Positions 30,589-42,387 of a stretch of 64,000 bases of DNA are shown piece by piece (position 1 is the first letter of the stretch; every line of letters starts with the position of its first letter). Location of the stretch: NCBI GenBank assembly GCA_020466095.1, contig CM035808.1, positions 80,702,779-80,766,778 of the forward strand, read 5' to 3'. A model generated the notes under the pieces. The model saw only the letters and a program-made list of their open reading frames with translations, did no database searches and was not told where the DNA came from. The position numbers and the translations under genes are program-made. This DNA comes from Chlorops oryzae. Lineage: Eukaryota > Arthropoda > Insecta > Diptera > Chloropidae.

Positions 30589-31635
30589 CCATATTGAACT
30601 ATATGGTTTCTACGTTGACTTGAAGCGTTGCCATTTCAATTTAAAATTGTTTCTTATTGACTCAATAATTTGCAACCTAACTTTCAACGTTGTTTAAAAA
30701 TTAATACCAAAACAAACTGAAATCAATATGTTTCAAATTAAAATCAATGTTATTTCAATATACTCAACGAAATAAATAGATACAAAGTTGATCATTGTTA
30801 ATTTAACATTTATTTATATTATTTTTCTCCTATGTTAAAAATTATTGAATTAATAACGAAAGCAATTTGTATGGTTTAAAGTTCGACAGTTTATTTATTA
30901 CACTCTGCTTGAACTTGGTACATTTTTTTACCGACAACATGGTGACGAATCTCGTAAACATAATTGGTGGAAGCTGAAATCACTCTTTTGAATTAGTTTT
31001 TAAGATTGGCTTTAGTTTTATTAGATATCGCGGTTTAAAAATTAGGACTAACAACATTAAAAGATAAATATATTTAGTTCATGTTGCAATATATTTATAA
31101 CATAATAATGACGATAACGTTAATTACTTGTATAAAGTTGAATTCCTGTGCAAATCTTTGTTGTAATCGCAACGTTAATTGGTATTTTAAAAGTGCTTAT
31201 ATTCAATTTCCATCACGTTAATTAAAAAAGTGAAGCATACTTTTAGGAGAAGTAACATTGTTGACTTTCGATTTTTTGTGTGTATATTTTCAATAGGAAC
31301 TTTAAGAGATTCGATGTGCTTTGACATGGCGGTTCACAGTGTCGCGACTCCATATATTCTGTGGCCAAAACTAGAAGGAGTGGTCGAAGAGCAATGAAAC
31401 TTGGTAGGAGTATTACTATGGGCCAAATTAAAAAATTTTGAGAAAATCATATAATTCCGCCCACTGCACCGCCCACCTCCCATATAAAGTGATTTTCTAA
31501 TTTCCACAGTTTTAGTGTTAGAAAGCTGAGATTTGGTCCAAATGTTATTTAGAGAGACAAAACGTAGACCTCAAAATTTTTATGGGGTACCTATCCCCCT
31601 TAAAAAACTGTACCCCTTCAAAGTTCACAGTTTTA

Positions 31636-32928
31636 ACAGGTTGGCTGATAAGTCCCCGGTCTGACACATAGATGGCGTCGCTAGTATTAAATGCATATTA
31701 TTTTTATATAGTGGCAACCATAAAATGATTCGTGTCAAAATTTGACGTCTGTAAGTCAATTAGTTTGTGAGATAGAGCGTCTTTTGTGAAGCAACTTTTG
31801 TTATTGTGAAAAAAATGGAAAAAAAGGAATTTCGTGTTTTGATAAAATACTGTTTTCTGAAGGGAAAAAATACAGTGGAAGCAAAAACTTGGCTTGATAA
31901 TGAGTTTCCGGACTCTGCCCCAGGAAAATCAACAATAATTGATTGGTATGCAAAATTCAAGCGTGGTGAAATGAGCACGGAGGACGGTGAACGCAGTGGA
32001 CGCCCGAAAGAGGTGGTTACCGACGAAAACATCAAAAAAATTCACAAAATGATTTTGAATGACCGTAAAATGGAGTTGATCGAGATAGCAGAGGCCTTAA
32101 AGATATCAAAGGAACGTGTTGGTCATATCATTCATCAATATTTGGATATGAAAAAGCTCTGTGCAAAATGGGTGCCGCGCGAGCTCACATTTGACCAAAA
32201 ACAACAACGTGTTGATGATTCTGAGCGGTGTTTGCAGCTGTTAACTCGCAATACACCCGAGTTTTTGCGTCGATATGTAACAATGGATGAAACATGGCTC
32301 TATCACTACACTCCTCAGTCCAATCGACAGTCGGCTGAGTGGACAGCGATCGGTGAACCGTCCCCGAAGCGTGGAAAGACTCAAAAGTCCGTTGGCAAAG
32401 TAATGGCCTCTGTTTTTTGGGATGGGCATGGAATAATTTTTATCGATTATCTTGAGAAGTGAAAAACCATCAACAGTGACTATTATATGTCGTTATTGGA
32501 GCGTTTGAAGGTCGAAATCGCGGCGAAACGGCCCCATATGAAGAAGAAAAAAGTGTTGTTCCACCAAGACAACGCACCGTGCCACAAGTCATTGAGAACG
32601 ATGGCAAAAATTCATGAATTAGGCTTCGAATTGCTTCCCCACCCACCGTATTCTCCAGATCTGGCCCCCAGCGACTTTTTCTTGTTCTCAGACCTCAAAA
32701 GGATGCTCGCAGGGAAAAAATTTGGCTGCAATGAAGAGGTGATCGCCGAAACTGAGGCCTATTTTGAGGCAAAAACGAAGGAGTACTACCAAAATGGTAT
32801 AAAAAAATTGGAAGGTCGTTATAATCGTTGTATCGCTCTTGAAGGGAACTATGTTGAATAATAAAAACGAATTTTGATAAAAAAATTTGTTTTTCTTTGT
32901 TAGACCGGGGACTTATCAGCCAACCTGT
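31636..32928 (+). mobile_element. Himar1-like mariner element (1293 bp)
   Basis: 27-bp inverted repeats ACAGGTTGGCTGATAAGTCC at 31636 and the complement ending at 32928, flanked by TA at 31634-31635 and 32929-32930. Length, termini and transposase match irritans-subfamily Himar1 mariners. It sits inside the hAT-like element. Confidence 0.95.
31815..32861 (+). pseudogene. Himar1-like transposase with one nonsense codon
   Basis: A 348-codon frame starting at MEKKEFRVLIKYC. It has paired helix-turn-helix regions, the linker WVPRELT, catalytic aspartates in VTMDETWLYHY, FHQDNAPCHKS and YSPDLAPSDFFLF, and the terminal GNYVE. Codon 216 is TGA at 32460-32462, where Gly (GGA) is expected after DYLEK; it is a single-base change and the rest is open. 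So the copy is inactive but young. Mariner transposases integrate at TA through a DNA-bound dimer. Confidence 0.95.
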
Positions 32929-33149
32929 TATGGTGCACCCTTCATATAGAATTTTTTTTACCTAATTAAAAAATTTAATAAACTATTAATGGATTTCAAT
33001 ACCTAAAATATATATTTATTACAAATAAAAAAAATTTTAGGTCCAAACGACGACAATCGAAAATCGCAAAGCAGCGAAAATGCATGAAAATTCAACGAAA
33101 AAAGTGCAGCACTTTCGCCCGTTCGCTCCTGAAATTATCCTTGCTGTTC

Positions 33150-33510
33150 AACAATACATTCAGTTTTGAATGGAAGCTTTCGCTTTTTTTTAATTAGAAT
33201 TCTATCCACTTCTATTCCCCTTCTCATACAAATGGAATCATAACTTGACTAGTTTTGCACACAAATCGTTTTATCCTTTGTTAAAGTGCCGGGAAGCAGC
33301 CCAAAGAGCCTTAAATTTCAACAGAAGTATATCAGTCTTTTTACGAAATTTAGTAAGATCTTTTTCTTCGCCAACTTTGGATTTCAAAAAACTTAAAACC
33401 AATTCGACAGCATCTTTGTGTAGCTTTCCCCTGCAATGCAGCCACCAGACTTCAAAAATGTCGCTAATTTTTGGAGAAGATGACAGTAGAAATGAACGAA
33501 AAACTTAGCT
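33150..33510 (-). pseudogene. Possible coding remnant, unidentified
   Basis: On the minus strand a frame reads LHKDAVELVLSFLKSKVGEE and then KALWAASRHFNKG with biased, protein-like composition. It may be a piece of the transposase of the surrounding hAT-like element, or unrelated. Evidence is composition only. Confidence 0.25.
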
Positions 33511-34443
33511 CGTCGCACCTCATCGCACATTCTCTTTTTTTATATTATAGAGTTTAAATTACTCACTTTTGATCCTGTGAATTTCTTCGATAAGTTTTGA
33601 TCAGTTTTTTTTTAAATTCAATTTCAAAGTTTTCGAAAGATTTACTTTTCACTTTTAAAACGCATTTCACAAAAAGTAACGGGACTTAGCGTATGTTGAA
33701 AGCATGTTGGAAATAATGGTTTTTGTATACAATAGACACCTATTTTATCATAATACCGGTTTTTTTTTTAATAATAGCAGCTATTAAACTATCATTTTTA
33801 TTTAAAACAACCACAGATTTGCATATAAAAATTAATGGAAAATTTTTTTTTTCGTCAATCAACTTTGATGGGCTGAAATACTTACTTACAACAGAATTTT
33901 TTGTTGAAAGTGATCTGATGTCTTCAAGTTGATCTATTTCCAATAGATTGACATTAAAAATGTTTTGAAATTTATCATTTGATTTTTCTCCTTTTTGGCC
34001 GCACTCGCGCCACTGTGCAAATGACTAGCAACTGAGAGTTATGAAGTTGCATTTTAATTTCTTCATTCATTTTGAATGCATTCAAATTTTAATGCAATTC
34101 AAATTTTTTGTGAATCGAATGCATTAAAACTTTTTTAATTCATTGTGAGTTAAAACGCAAAAGTGAATCATTCGTTTACAGCTCTGCAAAAGGGGTTTAA
34201 AAAAAATAATTGATACAATTCATTTATGTCGTTTTTCATTGAAGTGCCTTTCGAGAATTTCAATCACGCCCAGGCCCCATTGAATTAGGTTTCACCACTG
34301 TTCAGTAGGTTCCAATGAATAACTCTATATATCAATTTTACCCCACTGTGGCTAAAAGTCTTTGTTCCATTTGTTATGATTTGTTAGTTTGAACGCCGCA
34401 CTGTTGTAAAAGGATCTTGATTCGTTCCCGCCTATCCTTAGTT

Positions 34444-34460
34444 GAATACCGGCTGCGCCA
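34444..34460 (-). promoter_or_regulatory. Primer-binding site next to a lone LTR
   Basis: On the minus strand TGGCGCAGCCGGTATTC follows the LTR end, matching the tRNA-Ser-type primer site of 17.6/297-like Gypsy elements. About 100 bp of leader follows before the similarity to the element ends. Confidence 0.6.
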
Positions 34461-35161
34461 TAAAATGTTGCGTGCTGAGGATGCGCATCTAAGTTGAACT
34501 AGAAAGGAAAATGCTTTTGTTTTGATTATAATAAGTCCTTTATTGATTTCTTTTATACTATCATATAATCATTTACTTTTCCTATGCTAGCTCACTTAAC
34601 TGCCCTAAACGCAAGCTACACTGAGATCCACATTTTGTCGCCCTGGCTCGTAAGTAGGTGCGCCAAAGTTGAGATCTGATTAGGTACTTCTCGATTCCAA
34701 ACCGCAAGTCCTCTTCCATAGATCGAAGCTTCGCTTAAATAGATCAATATTGCCGATGTAGCAATATTGGGTATTGATTGATTTCATCAGTATGACTTCG
34801 AACTTCCCCTGTCGGTGTGCCTTACGTTGCACTTGTTGGTCTGCTGACCGGCTTGTTTGTTGTTGTCGATTGCGCACACACCTTTGGCTATTGTCGTCGA
34901 TTGCACTGGCGAGCTTTCGTTTGTTGCATAAGCCCCTTGCTGACGAAGCATGTGGTTATTGTTTTGCTGTTCTGCCTTGAATCTCTAGCTCTTGTTGTTG
35001 TCGCTGAAAGAGTGACTTTCATTCTCGGCGTTGTGTCGTCGAATTCCTTGGCAGTGTTTTGGTTGTTGTCATATGTTTTTGTTCTTTTCTCGCTCAGAGC
35101 TGGCAGCGTGACGTTGGAGTCTGACGTGACGCTTTTCGACTCTCAACAATATGTTCACTAT
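34461..35161 (-). repeat. 5' LTR of a 17.6/297-like Gypsy element, remainder missing
   Basis: On the minus strand it begins AGTGAACATATTG, close to the AGTGACATA start of the 17.6/297 group, and ends before TGGCGCAGCC. Length about 700 bp. It contains a CAATATTGC...GCAATATTG hairpin (34746-34771) and a T-rich 5' half. No internal gag or pol and no second LTR lie nearby, so it is a truncated copy. The plus-strand open frames here are antisense artefacts. Confidence 0.6.
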
Positions 35162-37839
35162 AAGTGAAAAATGAGAGACTAAAAACCCCAAACAATAATA
35201 ATGAATTTTAATAATGAAAGTATATGAGCTAAACTTCTTTTTTTTTTTGATAGCGAATCAACTGATTCCTATTTTTTGTTGTACTTTTGGTCCCTTTTTC
35301 GGTGACACTTTTCTGCAACGCAAGTTTTAATTCAAGAAGAACATTTATCAATTTATTAATGTGCAAATGTATTTTCACGTGATGCTTGAGAAAAATCATC
35401 CATAAGCGACTATTTGCTGACGTACGTTTCGACCTGCCGTCTGGGGTCTCATTAGAGCAATTTTTACGGATTGGCTGACTATTGAGTCAAATTTCGGTTC
35501 GCGTATTAAACTACCTTTGACTGCAATTCATACCCTTGAATTGTAGCATCAGAAATTACTCCTAATGGGAGATCTAACTAAAGCTTTTAAGCTTGAAAGC
35601 ATTCACTAAACTAATCAGTTCGTATTCTACGCGGGCTGGCTCCCCGGTTTGTATTAAGTTTGTTTGTATGCATATGCATACAGAGAGTTGTTTGTGCAAT
35701 TTTAACTATTAAAGTATGAGTTGAGTTGAGTTGAATTTTATTTTTATGTTTTTTTTTTTTGTTTTTGTAGCATTAAAATTGTAGACTATTGTAAAAAAAA
35801 ACACAAAAAAAAAAGAGATTTCTTTACATTTAATACTCGAAATTCATTTTAAGACAAAGTGAATGAAACCAAAATTTTGACTGAACTAAATGCAGTTTAG
35901 GTTTGTTTTTAACAATTAATCAAGATGTCAAGAAGAGCAAAAGAGCACGAACAAGAAATAATACCGGGTTTACTTACATACATGGTTGCGTTTATAACTA
36001 CCCGAGAATATTAAAAGATTTTCTTAAAGAAACATGTGCCTAATTGAAACTCAGATTTTTCAAAATACATAAACAAAGCTTAAAAATAAATATTGTATAT
36101 AGCCATATAACATTTTCCGCGGCATTAAGCACAGTCTATGCAACACTCTGTCACACAGACAAGCGCATGTGAATATGGTGTAATCATATTCTTATAAGAT
36201 TGGGAAAGCAGTTGTTTCTTTTGCAACAACTCAAATTTTCTTTGTACATTTTTTTTATTCTTTTTTGTGTGATATGTAACTTGAGTTGATTTTTTATAAT
36301 TGAACCTTTTTAAGAAAAGTACCTTTTAATCCAGCCGTCATGACTGTCATTTGAAACGAAGCGTTTTTATTTCGGAAACAGTGAGCGAATCATTTTTTTT
36401 TTTTGCACCATTGCACAAATGGTGCCGAGTAGGGATGGGCGATATTGGCAAAAGCATTGACTTCGATCATATCGGCCTAAAGGAGTATTAATCGATATTT
36501 ATCGCATTAATATATAAATATATCGATCATTTTCATTTTATGTATTTACGCTTACAGAACGAGGTTTTGCTAAGCAATTGTCAGTTTATATATTCAAATT
36601 ACCAATCCAAATATTAAAATTTTAGAGTTTTAATATGCGGATATTACGGTGGCCATTTTTGGCCATCCACATTGGCGAAAATAGTACGATTTGCTGGCAA
36701 TAACCTTATTTATAAAGTATAAAAATAAAAGCTAAAGCTAAATAAAAGGCAACAACTTTTTATGAAAGTAGAAACTCCCACTATAGTAAAATAATGTTTT
36801 TTATTTGCCTTATGCGATTTTCCGTTAGTTTTGTCAGCGGATGAAGTTCAAGTTTTTTGTATTCCATTTTGTGTGTCTAAAGTGCTGATTTTTTGTGCCA
36901 ATTCAAATAATCGTACAAGGTAAAGACGTTTGATTAGAAAAAGACTAGGCAATGGAAATTCAGGCTTATGGTATGGTTTTTTGATGTGTATATAAATAAA
37001 CAAGAAAAATTTATTTATATCACACAAAAATTAGGGTTTTCCGACATAAGCATATAGTACTATAGATGGCACTTGGCAAAAAACGTGTGTGTTGAATTGA
37101 AGTAGGCCCCCTGCGCATGCATTCTTATGGAAAAATCAAAAACGTAGCACGCCCCCTGAAAATTCCGGTTCCGGTCTAACAAATATTTTATAATCTTGTA
37201 ACATGAACTAAAATTTCTGTTAAAAATCAGCTATATATAAGTGTTAATGAAGGGTTTTTCATAAGAACTCATTTTATTTTTCAGCAAAATATGTTATTTT
37301 TATGAAATCAAAAAAAATTAGATACAATTTTGCTCATATTATTGAGGAACGATAAAGCAGAGTACTCATGCGTCCAATATGTCCGATTATCAAAAAGTTT
37401 GAATTCCACCACTTCTGTGGTTGATATGAAATATTCAGTGATATCATAACTAAAATTGCTCGATACATAATTAGTGGCTCAAGTACTTATTACATATCAT
37501 GATAAATAGAATGCATAAACTATATATTTTTGGATCTCTTCTCAATAAAAAGGGTACAAAATTGCATAAACTATCATAAAAAAACTTAAAAAGTTTTACA
37601 TTAAAAAGAAAACATAAAAAAATGTACACGCAAGTATGTTTAGTTACAAAATTGTGTGAATACTCCAAAAATTATAGCATCACTAGTTCACCACGGAATT
37701 CGGTTGTTGTTGTAAGTGTCCCCTATATTACTATATGGACATAAGTTAAAACATTGGGAAAACAAACTTTCTCATTTTTGCAAAGCGACCACTTTTTTGC
37801 AGCACCTAGCTACATAGAGATATAGGTACAGTGATGTAG
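35162..37839. other. 2.7-kb AT-rich stretch without recognised genes
   Basis: Several homopolymer runs, and at about 36429 a TAGGGATGGGCGATATTGG sequence resembling a hAT/MITE terminus without a found partner. No open frame with motifs. Nothing else supportable. Confidence 0.4.
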
Positions 37840-38790
37840 AGCCGGAAATTCTTGACAATGAAATTGCAAAACTATTTTCGGAAGTTTGTGGAGGTTCATT
37901 GTTTGTTCTGTTTTTTTTAGGCACCAACCATTTTCAAAATTTAGGCTTGTATAAGGAAAAAGAAAGGGCATTGCAAAGCAATTTTTAAAATCGACTGCTA
38001 GAAAAAATATGCGTTTCAGAACACTTATTTAACATTATCTCGACACCAGCAAAATCAGTTAATGTAAAACTGTCAGGGAAATGGGGAACAGTTTCGCGAA
38101 ATAACGTTCATTTTAAGCAAAAACACAAAGATTGGATAAATGCAGAAACTGTTATTAAATATGATGAAAAGCAACGAAAAGGTGGGCGACCCTGTGTTCA
38201 GTTTAACCAAAACTCAGAACGGACAAAACGAAAGGCAGCCTCTGAGTTAAGTGCAAGTATAGCAAACGAGACAAATTTGATGATTAGGCAGCTAATACAT
38301 CAGCTCGGAGGGCTGGCAATACGCACTTAGCAGTTGTACTGAAGCAATTGTTATGGGATCCATGCAAAGCTTCAGTGATAAAGAAAACTTTAAAAGACGA
38401 TGATGAGAAGCCAAATCCATTTTCTTTGAATAAAGTCGTAGCGTACTCATAAGAAAATAATCTAACAAAGCAACAATACATAAATATGCAACAGGAAAGC
38501 AAAATGCGTTATGCAGACATATATCCCACATACAAAGAAGTCTCAATAAATAAAAAAAAATGTCGTCCGGAAAATATAATTGTTAGTGAATTAGTTAGTT
38601 ATGTCACGTTGCCAGGAGAATTTTCGAGCTTCAAAAAGAAGTAATACTTGCAGAAGTATCTTTTTTCAAAAAAAGGCTATGTAATGCGACTTTAGTTTTA
38701 AGCTATGGCTTCGATAGTTCCACAGGCCATTCTAATTTCAATCAAATATATGAAAAGGTGGTTTTTCAGATAGCTTGGATAACAGTCTTT
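37840..38790 (+). pseudogene. Decayed transposase-like gene of uncertain class
   Basis: A chain of plus-strand frames interrupted by stops and shifts: a block with VSRNNVHFKQKHKDWINAET and KGGRPCVQFNQNSERTKRKA at about 38090-38240, then LIHQLGGLAIR, and later VLSYGFDSSTGHSNFNQIYE near 38700-38760. The order GRP..F..SS..KRRK followed by SYGFDSSTGHS resembles a transposon-encoded protein family seen repeatedly in invertebrate genomes, which I cannot name with confidence. The adjacent mariner copy 2 begins 30 bp later and may have interrupted it. Confidence 0.4.
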
Positions 38791-38821
38791 TGGTAACTAC
38801 ATATATATAGTAATCTAAATA

Positions 38822-40105
38822 TTAGGTGTAGTAAAAAGAAATCCATTATTTTTGCATTAAATTGAGGGCTTTATTTAAGATAGTTAGAATGACCCGATTT
38901 AGGTCAAATATGCGCCGTTTTGTTCGATAACTTGTTGCCATTTTAAAGGTAATTTCATTATGCCTCTCTCATAGAAGCCCTCGTTCCTATTAGCAAAAAA
39001 ATGAGACAGTCGAATTTCAGAAGCCTCTCTTGAAACGAATGTTTCACCTGCAAAATTGTTCGCCATGGACAGGAACAGATGGTAATCACTTGGTGCCAGG
39101 TCCGGACTATAAGGTGGATGCAGAAGAACCTCCCAACCAAACTCCCGGAGCTTCTGGCGAGTCACTATAGATGTGTGTGGCCTGGCGTTGTCCTGATGGA
39201 ACACAATTCCTCTCCTATTGGCCAAAGCTGGCCGCTTATGGGCGATTGCTTCCTTCAGACGGTCCAATTGTTGACAGTAGGGTTCCGAGTTAAGAGTTTT
39301 GCCGTATGGGAGCAGGGCCTAGTAGATTATTCCCTGCCAATCCCTCCAAACACACAGCAAAACCTTTCTGGCCGTCAATCCTGGCTTGGCCACCGTTTCC
39401 GCCGGTTCACCGTTTTTCGACCACGACCGTTTTCGCTTGACGTTGTCGTAAGTGACCCACTTTTCATCACCAGTCACCAACCGCTTCAGAAATGGGTCGA
39501 TTTTGTTGCGGTTCAGCAGCGATTCGCAGATGGAAATTCGGTCTGTGAGGTTTTTTTGCGTTAACTCGTGTGGCACCCATACATCGAGCTTCTTTGTGTA
39601 TCCAGCCTTATTCAAATGGTTCCAAACGGTTTTTTGTGCAATCTTTAGCTCTTTTGCAATCGAAACAGTGCTAACATGACGGTCGGACTCGATAATTTCC
39701 ATGATTTTATCGACATTTTCGACAATTGGCCTTCCAGTGCGTGGTGCATCCTTGACATCGAAGTTACCGGAACGGAATCGACGAAACCAAAATTGCGCAT
39801 GATTGGCTGTTACAGTATCAGGTCCATAAACGCTATTCACATTTTCAGCCGCCTGGCTTGCGTTTTCTCCCTTATCGAAGAAAAACTGTAAAATGTAGCG
39901 AATTTTCTCTTTGCTGATGTCCATCTTTGACAAGCTCTCAAACAAAACTGAACCAATCAATCAAAAAAGTGTCAAAAAAGCTTTTTTAGTAGGAACTGTC
40001 ATCTTTCTAATGCCCCCTAGCGGAACACGATCGGACTTATACAACGCGAGATGCAGATAAATAACGCCATCTATTGGAAAAATAATGGATTTCTTTTTAC
40101 TACAC

Positions 40106-40109
<4 letters not shown>
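38822..40109 (-). mobile_element. mariner element, copy 2 (1288 bp)
   Basis: Termini TTAGGTGTAGTAAAAAGAAA and complement, flanked by TA at 38820-38821 and 40110-40111. Same family as 1792-3078, with both ends intact here. It is followed immediately by an AT microsatellite. Confidence 0.95.
38899..39924 (-). pseudogene. mariner transposase, copy 2, inactivated
   Basis: The frame from the ATG of MDISKEK (39922-39924) runs to a stop at 39319-39321, where copy 1 continues with YELLPYG. The remaining C-terminal third (FHQDNARPH, YSPDLAPSDYHLF) is open from 39267. Additional substitutions lie around 39285-39320. All three catalytic Asp codons are still present but the protein would be truncated after the first. 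Confidence 0.9.

Positions 40110-40154
<45 letters not shown>
40110..40154. repeat. AT dinucleotide microsatellite
   Basis: About 45 bp of (AT)n directly after the mariner copy 2 terminus; its TA target lies within it. Confidence 0.95.
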
Positions 40155-40158
<4 letters not shown>

Positions 40159-42387
40159 TTAACGAAATACGAGTATTAATATATTTTTTGGTGCATATCA
40201 ATATATTATTGTGTACTTATTCATTTGAAACAAGACGAGCTTTGTGCAATGGTGTTTTCGGTAAATTCCAGCACAATGAAATATGGCCAATTTTAAATGT
40301 GTGCTATCTTAAGCTATTAGAGTATCTCAGTATGATGAACCATCGAAAATATTTCCTTACTAATAAGTCCCGCATCATTATCGCCTTTTTCAGATTGGCA
40401 TTGACCCCATTGAGGAAAAGAGAAAAGGTTTTCCCAATTTTTCTGTGGTAATTCCATTATATGGTTGATAAAGAGTTACACGGCTAAGCCGGAAAACGGT
40501 CCTCTTTTGAAAATAAGTTATGGGTAATTTTTCTGTCAGAGGTAAAATTAACCCGTAAGATACAAACAACTTTTTTCTTGCAAAAAACAGTTTTTGATGC
40601 AGCTTTGAAAATGAATAAGAAAAATCCACAGACCAAGAAAAATCAGTTCTTAAGTTACGGCTATTCGAAAAATGGAAAATACTAATTGTTTATCTTTGCG
40701 ACTATTCCACTGCTTCTAAACTTTGCTTAATCTTCATTAAATGGTACAAACGCAAGTTTTTGATAAAAACTTAAGTTTCAATCCCCTGGGAGAGATTTTT
40801 TTAATACATTTGGCAGCCACACTAGTGGATATATTAAAATTTCGAATATATTTTTAAATTGGATATAATTTTGGTTACCTACCTTATTGTTTAGAGCCTA
40901 CTATAAACTGAGATATGCAGTTAGAAAAGTTCCCAGTAGAAACGGTGGCAAAAAATTTTAAATTTCTATGAAGTAATTGCTTTACTTTCGCCTATACAGA
41001 GATTTCAAATGATCAAAAGGTATTGAATGTGCAGAGTAGCATTCGAATTTCCGGTTTTACTTTGCCAGGGAAATGATGATTTCAATTTTTTACGCAAAGT
41101 AAGTGCGAGATAGGCTTATTGCGGAATAGTGCTTGAAGCAAACATGGACGCAGGTTTCGTAGATACAAAATATTTGGCTGATTTTGAAGATTTTAAGAAG
41201 CGTGAATATCTTTAGTTCTCTCTCACACTTTGCGAAGTTGAAGCGAATAGGCTCCTTATGCGCAAAATTGTACTGAATATTTAAGTATAGGCTGTTTGAA
41301 CCCATAAAGAATTTCAATTGTGTAAGGGTGAAGATGTAAACTTCTGAAAATGTATATATTCTCTGTATGAAGGACAGCAAGTTCAAATTAATTTGTATCC
41401 ATAACTTCACTTAATTGGATATATAAAATAATTGATTCATTAGGGCTAAGGTCGCTTGCATTCCCAGCTTACATCATTTCGATGACAATTAAACTGTGAA
41501 TTAAAAATTTGGCAACAGCCATCTTCTTTATTCCCGCATGATTTTAGTATACCTTAGCACATGGGCTTGATCTAGAAAAATCGAACTTCTGTATTAGATT
41601 TCAAGCATCGATTTCAGATACATATAAGAAAATTTGTATCTCTTGAAAACTTTTTATCGATGTTTAAAAAGCATAAGCACGCCAGGTGGCACAGCGCACC
41701 AAATTTCACCTTACAATATCGTTGAGTCAGATACCCGTCGTCATAACGATCACGATACACGGAAGCAAACTTGCACCAATCAACAAACATGCGTCAGCTT
41801 ACTTAACGCTGGAGCACACGACCGTCTGAAGAGATCACTTTTCTTATATAGATGAATTGACGATGATCGTACATTTTTAGTTATAACGTCGTACGAATAG
41901 GAAATATTAAGAAAAATCAATAATTTAGAAGAATACAATGGTTTAAGTGATATTCCATTCGTAAGGCGATTGGCTACGTCGCGGGTATCCCCACAAAAAA
42001 CGCTAGATCAGCGTATTTTACTGAACTAATTGTTTCTCATGAATATCATAAGCTTTTAAGCAATGTGTTTTTGTGAAACCCTGTTACAACCAGCTTCACC
42101 ATTACCAGTATCATTGTCAATTATCAATATAATTTTTTATTATGAATACCGTTACCCTTGGCTATTGTTCAGTGTCGATTGTCTATTTTTCACTGTGCAA
42201 TACCTATAGAAAATCATTTAAATTAATATAGTGTAATGATCTCAATTCGTGCCGCGGCATCTTTCAGTCTAATCAGGGTTCGTTACAAGAGCATTTCTTC
42301 GTAGATGATACACAGAAGACCAGGGAACTCTGTTGTAGATTTATAATCTTTGTTTAGCTTCTAAGAGCCAATTGCACCAAGCATATT
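40155..42387. other. 2.2-kb stretch without recognised genes
   Basis: AT-rich sequence between mariner copy 2 and the Copia element. Short open frames lack motifs. No TIR pair, tRNA or LTR boundary was identified. Confidence 0.4.

Larger units (their letters stand above)
29565..34186. mobile_element. 4.6-kb hAT-like element with 8-bp duplication
   Basis: Terminal repeats CAGAGCTGTAAGCGAATGATTC at the left and the complement of CAGAGCTGTAAACGAATGATTC at the right. Flanks CAAAAAGG (29557-29564) and CAAAAGGG (34187-34194) form an 8-bp duplication with one mismatch. CAG-type ends and 8 bp are hAT hallmarks. Both ends carry GAATGCATTCAATTCAC-type subterminal repeats (29650-29860 and 34060-34170). 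No hAT transposase was recognised inside. It hosts the Himar1-like mariner. Confidence 0.78.

Noticed and set aside
34774..35167. Plus-strand ORFs with hydrophobic stretches suggesting a membrane protein
   Set aside because: They lie antisense within a 17.6/297-like LTR and result from TTGTTG-rich sequence.
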